Origin: Candidatus Villigracilis vicinus
Lineage (GTDB): Bacteria > Chloroflexota > Anaerolineae > Anaerolineales > Villigracilaceae
Length of the DNA stretch: 64,000 bases
Direction: 5' to 3'
NCBI GenBank assembly: GCA_016721315.1
Contig: JADKIL010000001.1
Coordinates: forward strand, 248,001 to 312,000
Numbering within the stretch: the stretch's first letter is position 1; each line of letters starts with the position of its first letter. A program made the translations under genes and the position numbers. Shown here one piece after another: positions 50,934 to 59,542 of this stretch. The notes under the pieces are model-generated. The model was not told where the DNA came from. It searched no databases and worked only from the letters and a program-made list of their open reading frames with translations.

Positions 50934-52565
50934 TTATTTGAACAGCCCGTTAAAGGTCCATGTCAGACGTTGGACCAAGTCGGGGTTTAAGATGCGGAAT
51001 GATTCAAGGTTGCCGGAATATGAAATGACCAGGCTGACGGTAATAGTATGGAGCAGGAACAAAGTCGCAATAATGATAAAAGCTTTTTTATTTTTGATGA
51101 TTTCAAAACCGTGCCAGAAGCCGACGACGGTTAGCAACACAAGGCTGGGAAGGGCATCCAACAGATAGCGCATGGCAACGAAGAAAAATGCTTGCAGTGT
51201 GAAAAAAACAGCGACAAAGGCAAGGGTGATGGATGCCGTGACCCAGCGTAACTCCTGCCGTGGTTTGATGAATGCCAGCAAGGCAAACAATATAAATGGA
51301 CTACTGATAAATAACCCCGTAATGTTCTCGGTGAAGGTCAGGTACATTTTGGGTTTGTAATTTGTCAGCCATTCGGGACCTGCCCAGCGTGTGGGAAAGA
51401 TGCGGGGAAAGACCTCGCGCTGTTCGAGCGGATTGAAAAGAGTCTTGTATAAATTCGGCGGGATGTACTCAACAGCGAAGGTTTGATCCATCTTTTCGTA
51501 CAGGTTGTAGCTGGTGAGTTGATAGCTATAACCGAATTCTGTAAAAGAACCGAAGCGGGCGTAGTTGTACCCGGCATAGGCGGCGCCGCCCATTGCAATT
51601 GGGATTGCGAATGCCAGTAAAACAGGCAGCATGCGCTGGCGTTGAGTCTGAAATGCCCAGATCAGTATAACGATCGAAACCAGCCCGACCGCAGGCAGGA
51701 TGGTCGTGCGTGAGCCGATCGAGAGAACGAAGAACGCCCCGGAAAGTGTCAGGCGTGGAAGGCTGGGTTGCGCAAAGGCGGGCAGTAGAAAATAAAAACC
51801 GCCCACCAGAAAAAATTGCGCGGCAATGATGGCGGCTTCATAGACGCGCCCTTCGACGAGCACATACGGCATTGGGTTGACCAGTCCGGCAAAGGCAACT
51901 GCTGCAAGCACTGCCCAATGAGGTATGTGTGGGAAGTGTCTTCGCCAAAGCTCGAGGATGGTCAGGTTAAGGAAGAGGAGTGTGCCGACTAGAAATAGCA
52001 GCCCAAGGAGCTTATCGCCGACATCCGGCTTATGGAAAAGTTTGACTACTGTTAGCACAAGCGCAGGGGTGGGTCCCCAATAGAGGTAGTATTTTCCGTT
52101 ATAGAGTGTGGCATCCCATAGCACAGGAATACCGATGCGGTTTTCAGGTTCGTACAGGCTGGTGTCTGTGAATGCAAGCAAGGCGGGGTCAGGTTGAATG
52201 TCTAATTCCAACTGACCTTTGGCGAAGGCATTGGCTTGCAGGTCAAAGTAGTTGGTCTCGCTGGGCATGGACTTTAGTATTCCGGTGGTGGCGAACCACA
52301 GGTAGATGAATACCATGCCGGCATTCAGGATCATGAGGGCAACGTAGAAGCGCCCATCTGCCGAATGGAGGATTTTGCCGATGAAATTATCTTCGCGGTA
52401 GAAGAGGGTTGTCACCAGCAAGAACGCGCCAATGAGTAAGATCGCCGACCGACGTACCCCCCAGGAAGGGAAACTTTCCAACCCCAATTGATTTGCAAAT
52501 ATCATCAGAAGAACGGCGGCAGTGCCAACAAGCCCGCCTGTGATTCTCAGCCAGTGAGTACGCAT
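50934..52565 (-). CDS. GT-C-like polytopic membrane protein, paralog 2
   Basis: The 543-residue protein has about eleven or twelve membrane helices. It is a paralog of 48142-49767 with the same motif series (YWGPTPA, GRVYEAAIIAAQFF, IGSRTTILPAV, YNYARFGSFTEFG). It has a TAAAAT element 6 nt before the ATG (leaderless) and heads the three-gene cluster. Its substrate is unknown; a lipid-linked sugar is likely. Confidence 0.78.
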   Translation of the reverse strand: MRTHWLRITGGLVGTAAVLLMIFANQLGLESFPSWGVRRSAILLIGAFLLVTTLFYREDNFIGKILHSADGRFYVALMILNAGMVFIYLWFATTGILKSMPSETNYFDLQANAFAKGQLELDIQPDPALLAFTDTSLYEPENRIGIPVLWDATLYNGKYYLYWGPTPALVLTVVKLFHKPDVGDKLLGLLFLVGTLLFLNLTILELWRRHFPHIPHWAVLAAVAFAGLVNPMPYVLVEGRVYEAAIIAAQFFLVGGFYFLLPAFAQPSLPRLTLSGAFFVLSIGSRTTILPAVGLVSIVILIWAFQTQRQRMLPVLLAFAIPIAMGGAAYAGYNYARFGSFTEFGYSYQLTSYNLYEKMDQTFAVEYIPPNLYKTLFNPLEQREVFPRIFPTRWAGPEWLTNYKPKMYLTFTENITGLFISSPFILFALLAFIKPRQELRWVTASITLAFVAVFFTLQAFFFVAMRYLLDALPSLVLLTVVGFWHGFEIIKNKKAFIIIATLFLLHTITVSLVISYSGNLESFRILNPDLVQRLTWTFNGLFK

Positions 52566-52571
52566 AGGTTG

Positions 52572-52577
52572 ATTTTA
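52572..52577 (-). promoter_or_regulatory. -10 element of the GT-C cluster, leaderless arrangement
   Basis: TAAAAT on the minus strand ends 6 nt before the ATG at 52565. Confidence 0.5.
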
Positions 52578-52616
52578 TCATTCTCGAATGTGAGGCGCGG
52601 CGTCGCCTTTGTTTGC

Positions 52617-52622
52617 TATAAT
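52617..52622 (+). promoter_or_regulatory. -10 element of the cysteine desulfurase gene, leaderless arrangement
   Basis: TATAAT ends 7 nt before the ATG at 52630. It lies in the short divergent region shared with the GT-C cluster promoter. Confidence 0.6.
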
Positions 52623-52629
52623 CCCAGCC

Positions 52630-53775
52630 ATGATCTATCTTGATTATGCCGCCACCACTCCTGTTGACGAACGTGTGCTCGCGAAGATGATGCCTTATTT
52701 CCGCGAGGCGTTCGGGAATCCGTCCTCCATTCATCGCTTTGGTCAGAAAGCCGAATCCGCAGTGGACGAAGCGCGCGAGAAGGTTGCTGCAGTGTTGGGC
52801 TGCCGCCCGGATGAGATCGTTTTCACCTCCGGCGGCTCTGAAGCGGATAACCTTGCTTTGCGCGGGGCTATGCTGGCACGCAAAGAGTCCAGTAAGTGGG
52901 TGCTGACTGCCAGGACGGAGCATCCTGCCGTGAGTAAGACGGCGATCCAGCTCGAAAAGGAATATGGTTTCCTGCTCGAATGGCTGGATGTGAACGAGTA
53001 CGGTGCCGTCACAGTTGAGGCGCTGGCGAAAGCGGTTTGCAACAACACGACCATGGCGTCGGTGATGTATGCCAATAACGAAATCGGTACCATCAACCCG
53101 ATCGCGGATCTTGCCGAAGTGGCAAAGACAAATCACATCCTGATGCATACCGATGCAGTACAAGCTGCAGCATACCTTGATGTGAACGTTTCAACACTTG
53201 GCGTAGACTTAATGTCGCTTGGCGGGCATAAATTCTACGGACCTAAAGGGGTGGGGGCGTTGTACGTTCGTAAAGGCACGAATGTGTTGCCTCACCTCAC
53301 GGGTGGAAGCCAGGAGTTCAGCTTGCGTGCCGGGACGCACAACGTGCCATATATTGTTGGCTTTGCTGAAGCGTTGCAGCTTGCTGCACAGGAACGGGAA
53401 GCACGCATTGCGCATGTCAAACCGATGCGAGATCATATTATCGGTACAGTCCTTGAAACCATCTCCGATTCGCGGCTGACAGGGCACCCTGAACAGCGTC
53501 TGCCTAACCATGCTTCGTTTGTGTTCAAAGATGTGGATGGCAACCTGCTCTTGCAGTTGCTTGATGCGGCAGGCTTTGCCTGTTCTTCCGGCTCTGCCTG
53601 CAAGACCGGCAACCCCGAACCCAGTGACGTTGTGAAAGCCCTCGGGTATTCCGACGACTGGGCATTAGGTTCATTACGCATCACCCTCGGGGCGGGGATA
53701 ACTCCGGAACATGTCGATTCATTCTTGAAGACCTTACCCTCATTAGTTTCAAAAGCCAGAAACTTGAATCACTAG
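52630..53775 (+). CDS. Cysteine desulfurase (NifS/IscS family)
   Basis: The ATG at 52630 gives 381 residues (MIYLDYAATTPVDERVLAKM). The PLP lysine is in SLGGHKFYGPKG (about 199-204) and the active Cys in FACSSGSACKTG, in a loop of group I type. HTDAVQAA holds the PLP Asp. It removes sulfur from cysteine for Fe-S clusters and thio-modification of tRNA. No iscU or thiI/mnmA is nearby. A longer frame starting at 52609 lacks support. Confidence 0.93.
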   Translation: MIYLDYAATTPVDERVLAKMMPYFREAFGNPSSIHRFGQKAESAVDEAREKVAAVLGCRPDEIVFTSGGSEADNLALRGAMLARKESSKWVLTARTEHPAVSKTAIQLEKEYGFLLEWLDVNEYGAVTVEALAKAVCNNTTMASVMYANNEIGTINPIADLAEVAKTNHILMHTDAVQAAAYLDVNVSTLGVDLMSLGGHKFYGPKGVGALYVRKGTNVLPHLTGGSQEFSLRAGTHNVPYIVGFAEALQLAAQEREARIAHVKPMRDHIIGTVLETISDSRLTGHPEQRLPNHASFVFKDVDGNLLLQLLDAAGFACSSGSACKTGNPEPSDVVKALGYSDDWALGSLRITLGAGITPEHVDSFLKTLPSLVSKARNLNH

Positions 53776-53793
53776 TGACCATTCAATTAACCT

Positions 53794-55278
53794 TTGAAAA
53801 CTAAAATCATCACCCTCGAGTCTCACGATGACCTCATCTCTGTCCGCGATAAATTGTCGTGGGCAAAGACGCCGCGTATTTTGTTGGTGTGGCCCAAATA
53901 TGAAAAAGTGACCCTGCGTTTGCTGGATTTAAAAGTCTTGCAGCGCCACGCGGATTCACTTGGGGCGCAATTGGGGCTTGTTACCAGAAGGATGAAAGTG
54001 CGGCGCGATGCGGAATCGTTGGGCATTCCGGTCTTTTCCACCACTGCCTCGGCTCAGAAGGATGTTTGGGCTGAAGCAGCGCCCAGAACCCAGCGCACCC
54101 CGCCGCCCCCGCGCCGCGACCTGCGCTCTGTCCGTGACGAGATTTACCTTAAAGAAAGCCCCTGGCGCACATCCCTTTTGGGGCGGGTGCTCACATTTAC
54201 AGCGGGGGTTATGGCTGTTTTGGTCATGGCAGGCTTGTTCATCCCGCGTGCGGCGGTGGTTTTGAATCCTGAAGCGCAAGCTGTTTCCATCGTCATCCCT
54301 GTTAATGCGAATCCGGCAACCACTGCAGTGTCGTTGAGCGGTGAGATCCCTGCGCAGGAGATGTCCATCGTCGTGAATGATGAGCAGACTGTGACAATAT
54401 CCAGCCGGGTTCCCATTCCCAAAACGAAAGCGACCGGTGTGGTGCAATTCACGAATTTAGGTTCAGATGAACTCCTCATTCCGGCAGGGACGCTGGTTGC
54501 CACCAATACACTCATCCGCTTTATGACCTTGAATGATACGCGCCTGCCAGCGGGCGTGGATGAGATCGTTGAAGTTAAAGTGGAGGCGGTTGAGATGGGG
54601 GCGAAGGGCAACGTCCGCGCGGGTGAGGTGAGTGTGATCGAGAACGCATTGGGGCTTTCTGCCAAAGTGAGCAACCCAGACCCCATGATCGGCGGCAGCG
54701 ACGAAGATGTGATCGGCGCTACCGAAGAAGACCGCATCACACTGCGAGACAAAGTGATGATCGCGCTTTACGAAAAAGCCCGTGGACAGTTCCAATCTAA
54801 CATTGGGGCAGATGACCTGCTGATCGCGGATACCTTGTTCATGAAAGAGATCAAACGCGAAGAATTTTCTCCATCTGCGGGGCAGGCAGGCGCTGAGCTG
54901 GTATTTTCCGTTGAAGCGGAGTTTACAGCGCGGTATGTTTTGGCGGAAAACCTCAAAGCCTTGGCTGTTTCGTCGGTCACGGCGTCCATTCCGCAGGGAT
55001 TTTCTCCATCGGGCGAAATGACCTTCAGTCCGCTGGAAGCGCCCATCACAGATGCTTCGGGGATTACCCGTTTTCCATTACAAGCTACACAAGCCACTTT
55101 ACGCAACATCGACAAGTTACAACTCTATAACCTCATTCGCGGGCGTACTGCGCAAAGCGCTGCCACTGCTGTAAAAGATACCCTGTCCTTGCAAAATGAG
55201 CCGCAGGTAACGGTGACTCCATCCTGGTGGCCCTGGCTGCCGTTGATCCCTTTCAATATTTCAGTGGAAGTTAAGTAG
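53794..55278 (+). CDS. Baseplate J-like membrane protein
   Basis: The 494-residue protein starts at a TTG (53794). Residues 1-100 form a soluble domain (KTKIITLESHDDLISVRDKL). A Pro/Arg-rich linker and a transmembrane helix (about 135-155) follow. The outer part (165-494) resembles the baseplate J/gp47 fold known from phage tails and contractile injection systems: VPIPKTKATGVVQFTNLGSDELLIPAGTLVAT and AVEMGAKGNVRAGEVSVIE. No other tail gene is nearby, so it is probably a domesticated relative. Its location just after the cysteine desulfurase and before ruvX seems chance. Function unknown. Confidence 0.8.
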   Translation: MKTKIITLESHDDLISVRDKLSWAKTPRILLVWPKYEKVTLRLLDLKVLQRHADSLGAQLGLVTRRMKVRRDAESLGIPVFSTTASAQKDVWAEAAPRTQRTPPPPRRDLRSVRDEIYLKESPWRTSLLGRVLTFTAGVMAVLVMAGLFIPRAAVVLNPEAQAVSIVIPVNANPATTAVSLSGEIPAQEMSIVVNDEQTVTISSRVPIPKTKATGVVQFTNLGSDELLIPAGTLVATNTLIRFMTLNDTRLPAGVDEIVEVKVEAVEMGAKGNVRAGEVSVIENALGLSAKVSNPDPMIGGSDEDVIGATEEDRITLRDKVMIALYEKARGQFQSNIGADDLLIADTLFMKEIKREEFSPSAGQAGAELVFSVEAEFTARYVLAENLKALAVSSVTASIPQGFSPSGEMTFSPLEAPITDASGITRFPLQATQATLRNIDKLQLYNLIRGRTAQSAATAVKDTLSLQNEPQVTVTPSWWPWLPLIPFNISVEVK

Positions 55279-55304
55279 ACGATATGATATCGTCATGAAT
55301 CACT

Positions 55305-55721
55305 ATGAGAATCCTCGCAGTTGACCACGGTGAAAAACGCATCGGTCTTGCCTTGAGTGACCCGACTGCTACGATTGCCAGCCCTTTGAAAGTTATTCAG
55401 CATGTATCACGTATGATCGATGCCGCCCAAGTAGCGGATATTGCCGCACAGAACGAAGTCGGTTTGATCGTCGTTGGGCAGTCCTATGATGAAGACGGCA
55501 ACCCCAACCCGGCTGGGCGCCGGGCCGGGCGTTTTGCCGATGAACTTCGCAATCAGACAAATATCCCCATCGAAATGTGGGATGAATCCCACAGCACTCA
55601 GATCGCCCGTGCTGCCCGGATTGAGCTTGGCGTCTCCCGCAAAAAACGTGCCGGGCATCAAGATGAATTTGCCGCAGTGGTCATTTTGCAGTCGTATCTT
55701 GAAGCACGGCGTAATGTGTGA
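55305..55721 (+). CDS. ruvX: RuvX/YqgF-type nuclease, 16S rRNA maturation
   Basis: The 138-residue RNase H-fold protein has RILAVDHGEKRIGLALSDPT (about 2-21), VVGQSYDEDGN, DESHSTQIA and AGHQDEFAAVVILQSYLE. This is the YqgF family that helps mature the 5' end of 16S rRNA. It is followed 44 nt later by mltG, a common pairing. The Asp residues of the active site are present (D7, D91 region, D123 region by eye). Confidence 0.92.
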   Translation: MRILAVDHGEKRIGLALSDPTATIASPLKVIQHVSRMIDAAQVADIAAQNEVGLIVVGQSYDEDGNPNPAGRRAGRFADELRNQTNIPIEMWDESHSTQIARAARIELGVSRKKRAGHQDEFAAVVILQSYLEARRNV

Positions 55722-55765
55722 CCATACCAAAAATAGAAAATCCAAAATTGTAAATTGAAACCCTG

Positions 55766-56890
55766 ATGCCAAAATTTTTTCGACGTTATCAATATTATTT
55801 TCTCCTCGCAGCCCTTGTTCTCATTGCCTTTGCCTGTGTCTTCGCATTCTTCTATTACGTCCCAGCCCGGGCTTCATTGTTGTATGGTCCACCTGCAAAA
55901 GACCTTTCGATCCCGAACCGCATCGAATATTCCACCCGTTTACTTTCCTATGGAGATGAACTAACCACCCCGTTGGATGTGAACGGCGCCGAACAGCCCT
56001 TTCGGGTTGAGTCTGGCGAGTCGGTTGCATCCATCGCAGATCGGCTGGAAGGCTTGGGCTTCATTTCCAATGGGCAGGCTTTCTTCGATTATGCTGTGTA
56101 TACTGGCATCGATCTCACCATTCAATCCGGCGATTTCACCCTCAGCCCGGCACAATCCATTATTGACATTGCTCGGTCGCTCCAGAATTTTTCCCCCAGC
56201 GATGCCACACTCGTGATTTTGCCCGGCTGGCGGATGGAAGAGATCGCCGCTTCGCTCCCGACCTCCGGCTTGACCATTGCTCCCGAAACGTTTCTCGCTG
56301 CTGCAAACACCCCGCCCCAAGTCCTTTCCTTCGCTGCACCTGCCACCATGGAAGGCTTTTTCTTCCCTGATACATATACCCTGCCGCGTGAAACCACCCT
56401 TGATCAGTTGCTGGATATCATCGGACGTAACTTTGCCGCCAAGCTAACCCAAGACCTTCAAAATGGATTCGCCGCCCAGAACTTGAGCATCTATCAAGCC
56501 GTGACCCTTGCCTCCATCGTTGAGCGCGAAGCTGTGCGCAAGGAAGAGTCTGCAACCATCGCATCGGTGTACCTCAATCGTATTGCCCTCGGTATGAAAT
56601 TAGATGCAGACCCCACCGTCCAATATGCACTTGGTTATCAATTTGATACCGGTTCCTGGTGGAAGAGTCCGCTCGCTTTGACAGATTTGGAAGTCATCTC
56701 TGCCTATAACACCTATCAGAATATGGGGCTGCCGCCCACGCCTATTTCCAACCCCGGTCTCGAAGCATTGATGGCTGTGGCGTATCCTCAGACTACATCC
56801 TTTTATTACTTCCGCGCGGCTTGTGATGGCTCTGGCTCACATGTCTTCGCTGCCACCTTTGAAGAGCAGATCGCCAACGGATGCCCATAA
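55766..56890 (+). CDS. mltG: Endolytic murein transglycosylase MltG
   Basis: The 374-residue protein has one N-terminal membrane helix (about 7-28). A LysM-like region follows (PFRVESGESVASIADRLEGLGFI, about 76-98), then the YceG catalytic domain with TLASIVEREAVRKEE (catalytic Glu about 253) and YLNRIALGMKLDADPTVQYALG. It ends glycan strand growth by cutting nascent peptidoglycan at the membrane, suggesting that this organism makes at least some peptidoglycan. The next gene begins immediately after the stop. Confidence 0.92.
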   Translation: MPKFFRRYQYYFLLAALVLIAFACVFAFFYYVPARASLLYGPPAKDLSIPNRIEYSTRLLSYGDELTTPLDVNGAEQPFRVESGESVASIADRLEGLGFISNGQAFFDYAVYTGIDLTIQSGDFTLSPAQSIIDIARSLQNFSPSDATLVILPGWRMEEIAASLPTSGLTIAPETFLAAANTPPQVLSFAAPATMEGFFFPDTYTLPRETTLDQLLDIIGRNFAAKLTQDLQNGFAAQNLSIYQAVTLASIVEREAVRKEESATIASVYLNRIALGMKLDADPTVQYALGYQFDTGSWWKSPLALTDLEVISAYNTYQNMGLPPTPISNPGLEALMAVAYPQTTSFYYFRAACDGSGSHVFAATFEEQIANGCP

Positions 56891-56891
56891 C

Positions 56892-57329
56892 GTGAACGTT
56901 CAGGAATTGGAAAAACGTCTCGAAGAAGAAGCTTGCAGCCGGTCCCATTACTCTCTCGGCAAGCGTTACCCCGGCGGCGCATATTGCCTGATCCATGAAG
57001 ATGGAAAATGGCGTGTTCTTTACAGCGAACGTAACCTCGACGACGAGCCTCTCTTTGAAGGCGAAAGCGAGTCGGAGGCGTGCGCCTTTTTCTTCGAATA
57101 CATGACCACGCGCATCTTACATACACATTTGGTGGGGTATTTTATTTCGTTAAATAATGCTGAGGCATTGGCTGAGAAGTTGGCGCAGCAAGGCATCCCT
57201 ACGCATCGTAATGACATTCCCTATCATGGCTGGCATGACCCGCGTTTTCGTGTGTTCGTAACGGGTAAGGATATTTTCAAAGCGCAGGAACTTTTAGGTG
57301 AATTACCCGTCCGCGACCACCGGGATTAA
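56892..57329 (+). CDS. Small protein of unknown function after mltG
   Basis: The GTG at 56892, one base after the mltG stop, gives 145 residues (starting VNVQELEKRLEEEACSRSHY). It has GGAYCLIHEDGKWRVLYSER and ESEACAFFFEYMTTRILHTHLVGYF, then a C-terminal part with a SPOR/DUF2007-like look (AEALAEKLAQQGIPTHRND). No family was matched with confidence. It is probably cotranscribed with mltG. A longer frame reaching into mltG is unlikely. Confidence 0.72.
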   Translation: MNVQELEKRLEEEACSRSHYSLGKRYPGGAYCLIHEDGKWRVLYSERNLDDEPLFEGESESEACAFFFEYMTTRILHTHLVGYFISLNNAEALAEKLAQQGIPTHRNDIPYHGWHDPRFRVFVTGKDIFKAQELLGELPVRDHRD

Positions 57330-58429
57330 GGAGAGGAAGTTCTAAAGCCATCCCAAAGCGCAAGAGCAGGTTTGGCTGTCCCATCGAATTCGCGTAAACC
57401 CGTGTAGGCAAAATTACCCAGCATCGTTGCGTCGTTGCTGCTGGTCATGCCTTTTGTGTATGAGTCCAGGTTGAAGTCGCTCAAGAGAGTATTGACCCAG
57501 AACACCATGCGTGACCCAAGCTGGGTGTGAATTGCATTGAGATAGGCAACCTGGTCTTCAGGCGTATGCGTGAACTGGTTGAAGGCAACCGTAGAGAATC
57601 CACCTTCAGCAACCGCGACCGGTTTCAAGGTCCGTGAGAGAAGCGGGGAGTAATAATCTGCAGGGATGTCTGTGCCAGTGGGGAAGATAAAGTACGGGTA
57701 GGTCGAGATCACCCAAACATCCAGATTGGGCTCAAAGGCTTCCATTTGTTCCCAATTGGGTTGAAGTTTTTGCCGATTGCCTTCTTCGGGCTGGGGAAAC
57801 ATATTGTTTAGATCATCCCATTGAAAGGTGACAAAGACCTGGGTTTTTGGCGATTCTGCCTTGATCAGCGCATAGATCTCATGATATAGGCTGATGAAAT
57901 TCGGTGCATCTTCGGGGTGAGCATCCATATATGTATTGATCTCAGATGCAAGACCAAGATAGCGCGGTTTGAAATTTTGCGCGACCCAAATGGCATAATT
58001 CTTGTATGCCATGCGGACATCCGGGTTGGCAAAACTTGCCTCCCAGCCAAAGGGCAAACCATCAAATTCGCGGCGGTTGAGTCCATTTAATGCATCGAGC
58101 ACAAAGATGGTGTCCAGGTCATTTTGACGCGCGAGAATGACTTGATTGATGAGGTCTGTGCGTATCTGAGATTCGCCATCTACGCTGTTGACGAAACTTT
58201 CCCACTCTATATTTTTTTGAATGAGGACGAAATCACCGTGCTGGGCAATGTCTTTGAAGGTTTGAAGAACACTTTCAAATGTCACTTCAGGCGGGGCAGG
58301 GAAAAAACCGTAGGCGGTCTGTGTTGAATCAAATATGGATGTCTCTGGTGTAGGCGGTGGGGTGGGGGCTCCGCCACAAGCCAGAGATGTGATGATCAAT
58401 ATGGAAAGGAAAATAAAAATTCGCCGCAT
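57326..58429 (-). CDS. Lipoprotein with TIM-barrel glycoside-hydrolase-like fold
   Basis: The ATG at 58429 gives 367 residues with a lipoprotein signal (lipobox TSLAC). The rest resembles a TIM-barrel glycosidase (GH53 or clan A type). GLASEINTYMDAH, with Glu as candidate acid/base, is followed by VAEGGFSTVAFN, with Glu as candidate nucleophile, about 110 residues later. Also DALNGL and VFVTFQWDDLNN. It probably acts on a polysaccharide outside the cell. The end overlaps the converging small gene by 4 nt. Confidence 0.8.
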   Translation of the reverse strand: MRRIFIFLSILIITSLACGGAPTPPPTPETSIFDSTQTAYGFFPAPPEVTFESVLQTFKDIAQHGDFVLIQKNIEWESFVNSVDGESQIRTDLINQVILARQNDLDTIFVLDALNGLNRREFDGLPFGWEASFANPDVRMAYKNYAIWVAQNFKPRYLGLASEINTYMDAHPEDAPNFISLYHEIYALIKAESPKTQVFVTFQWDDLNNMFPQPEEGNRQKLQPNWEQMEAFEPNLDVWVISTYPYFIFPTGTDIPADYYSPLLSRTLKPVAVAEGGFSTVAFNQFTHTPEDQVAYLNAIHTQLGSRMVFWVNTLLSDFNLDSYTKGMTSSNDATMLGNFAYTGLREFDGTAKPALALWDGFRTSSP

Positions 58430-58490
58430 GTGTGCCTCCATAACATAGTACATGTAAGAAGGACAAAAAGTTGCGGCGAATTTTTCGATT

Positions 58491-59492
58491 TTATTTCTTT
58501 TTATTTATAAAATATCCGGCTGCGAACATTCCGCTGCCGATAATCGCGAGGGTCAGTCCTTGCCATAAAACCGGGGTGAGCTGTGCCCGAACCATGACGG
58601 CGGCAAAGTCACCAGTGAAATCTGCGAGGAAAGACGGCAGGTAATTCGGCAGGCGTTTTGTCAGGACACTCTCCAACACTGCCCTCAATATGGGCGTACC
58701 AAGAACGCCCATCAAAAATGTGATGAACCCCGTGATCCCCAGTGCAATACCCCACCAGGTCAGCCAATCGTTGGGGGAGCGTACGGCAACGAGTGTCAGC
58801 CCAAGCAGGAATATCAACGGCAGGATCGGGCTGAGGCGCATGAAGAATCGAATGGTTTGCAGCCGTTGGCGTGGGTCGTTTTGAGGCGGGGCGGTGACGA
58901 GAGTCAATCGATCGGGGATGATGGTTGCGGTGGCTTGCATCTGTCCTTGAATGATTGGCATCAACATCGGCAGTACATTCTCAGGTGGGTTGCATAATTG
59001 GACCTGATCGCCAGTAAACATGCCGAACATGATCAGCGCAGATTGTTCAAGGGTACAGGCAGGCAGGGTTCTCAACAGGGCAATCGCCGCTTGTGTGCCC
59101 GTCTCACTTCGCATGCTTGTTTTGACCGGGGCAAGATCGACCTCGATTGAATTGCTTTCCATGTTGATGTATGCAAAAGTCGAAATAAGTACGTCATCGC
59201 CAAGAGGTTTTAGCACCTCCGGTGGAAGCAGCGTGCGCATGAAACTTTCCCATGTTTCTGTGCTCATGCCTTGCATCCCAAGCGGTTGTTGAGCCGGGTC
59301 TGTGCTGGATGTGATCGACTGCGCCAGAAGGCTGGGAATTTTGTTATAAAAATCTTCGCGGGCAAAGGCTTGCTGATAGGTCTCAGCGGTGAAGGCACGC
59401 CGGTCAAAGTTAAAGAATAGCAAAGCCACCACGGCGGTGACGACGAATGCAATGGTAAATAATATTGCGATAGGTTTTCGATAAGTGGTCAT
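58491..59492 (-). CDS. Integral membrane protein of unknown function
   Basis: The ATG at 59492 gives 333 residues (MTTYRKPIAILFTIAFVV). A longer version starting inside the hairpin at 59503-59537 is unlikely. There is one membrane helix at the N-terminus, a large outer domain (about 28-215), and three or four helices in the C-terminal half (ILPLIFLLGLTLVAV, WWGIALGITGFITFLMG, LTLAIIGSGMFAAGYFI). The outer domain has two conserved-looking Cys. Function unknown. Confidence 0.78.
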   Translation of the reverse strand: MTTYRKPIAILFTIAFVVTAVVALLFFNFDRRAFTAETYQQAFAREDFYNKIPSLLAQSITSSTDPAQQPLGMQGMSTETWESFMRTLLPPEVLKPLGDDVLISTFAYINMESNSIEVDLAPVKTSMRSETGTQAAIALLRTLPACTLEQSALIMFGMFTGDQVQLCNPPENVLPMLMPIIQGQMQATATIIPDRLTLVTAPPQNDPRQRLQTIRFFMRLSPILPLIFLLGLTLVAVRSPNDWLTWWGIALGITGFITFLMGVLGTPILRAVLESVLTKRLPNYLPSFLADFTGDFAAVMVRAQLTPVLWQGLTLAIIGSGMFAAGYFINKKK

Positions 59493-59502
59493 TGGATTTA
59501 TT

Positions 59503-59537
59503 GAAGTGGCAGTCACCTTCAAGGTGACTGCCACTTC
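59503..59537. terminator. Intrinsic terminator, GGCAGTCACC hairpin
   Basis: A perfect 17-bp inverted repeat (59503-59519 with 59521-59537) with a one-base centre. It has the same GGCAGTCAC core as the hairpin at 26975-27007. It follows the amidohydrolase gene. Confidence 0.75.
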
Positions 59538-59542
59538 GTCTA

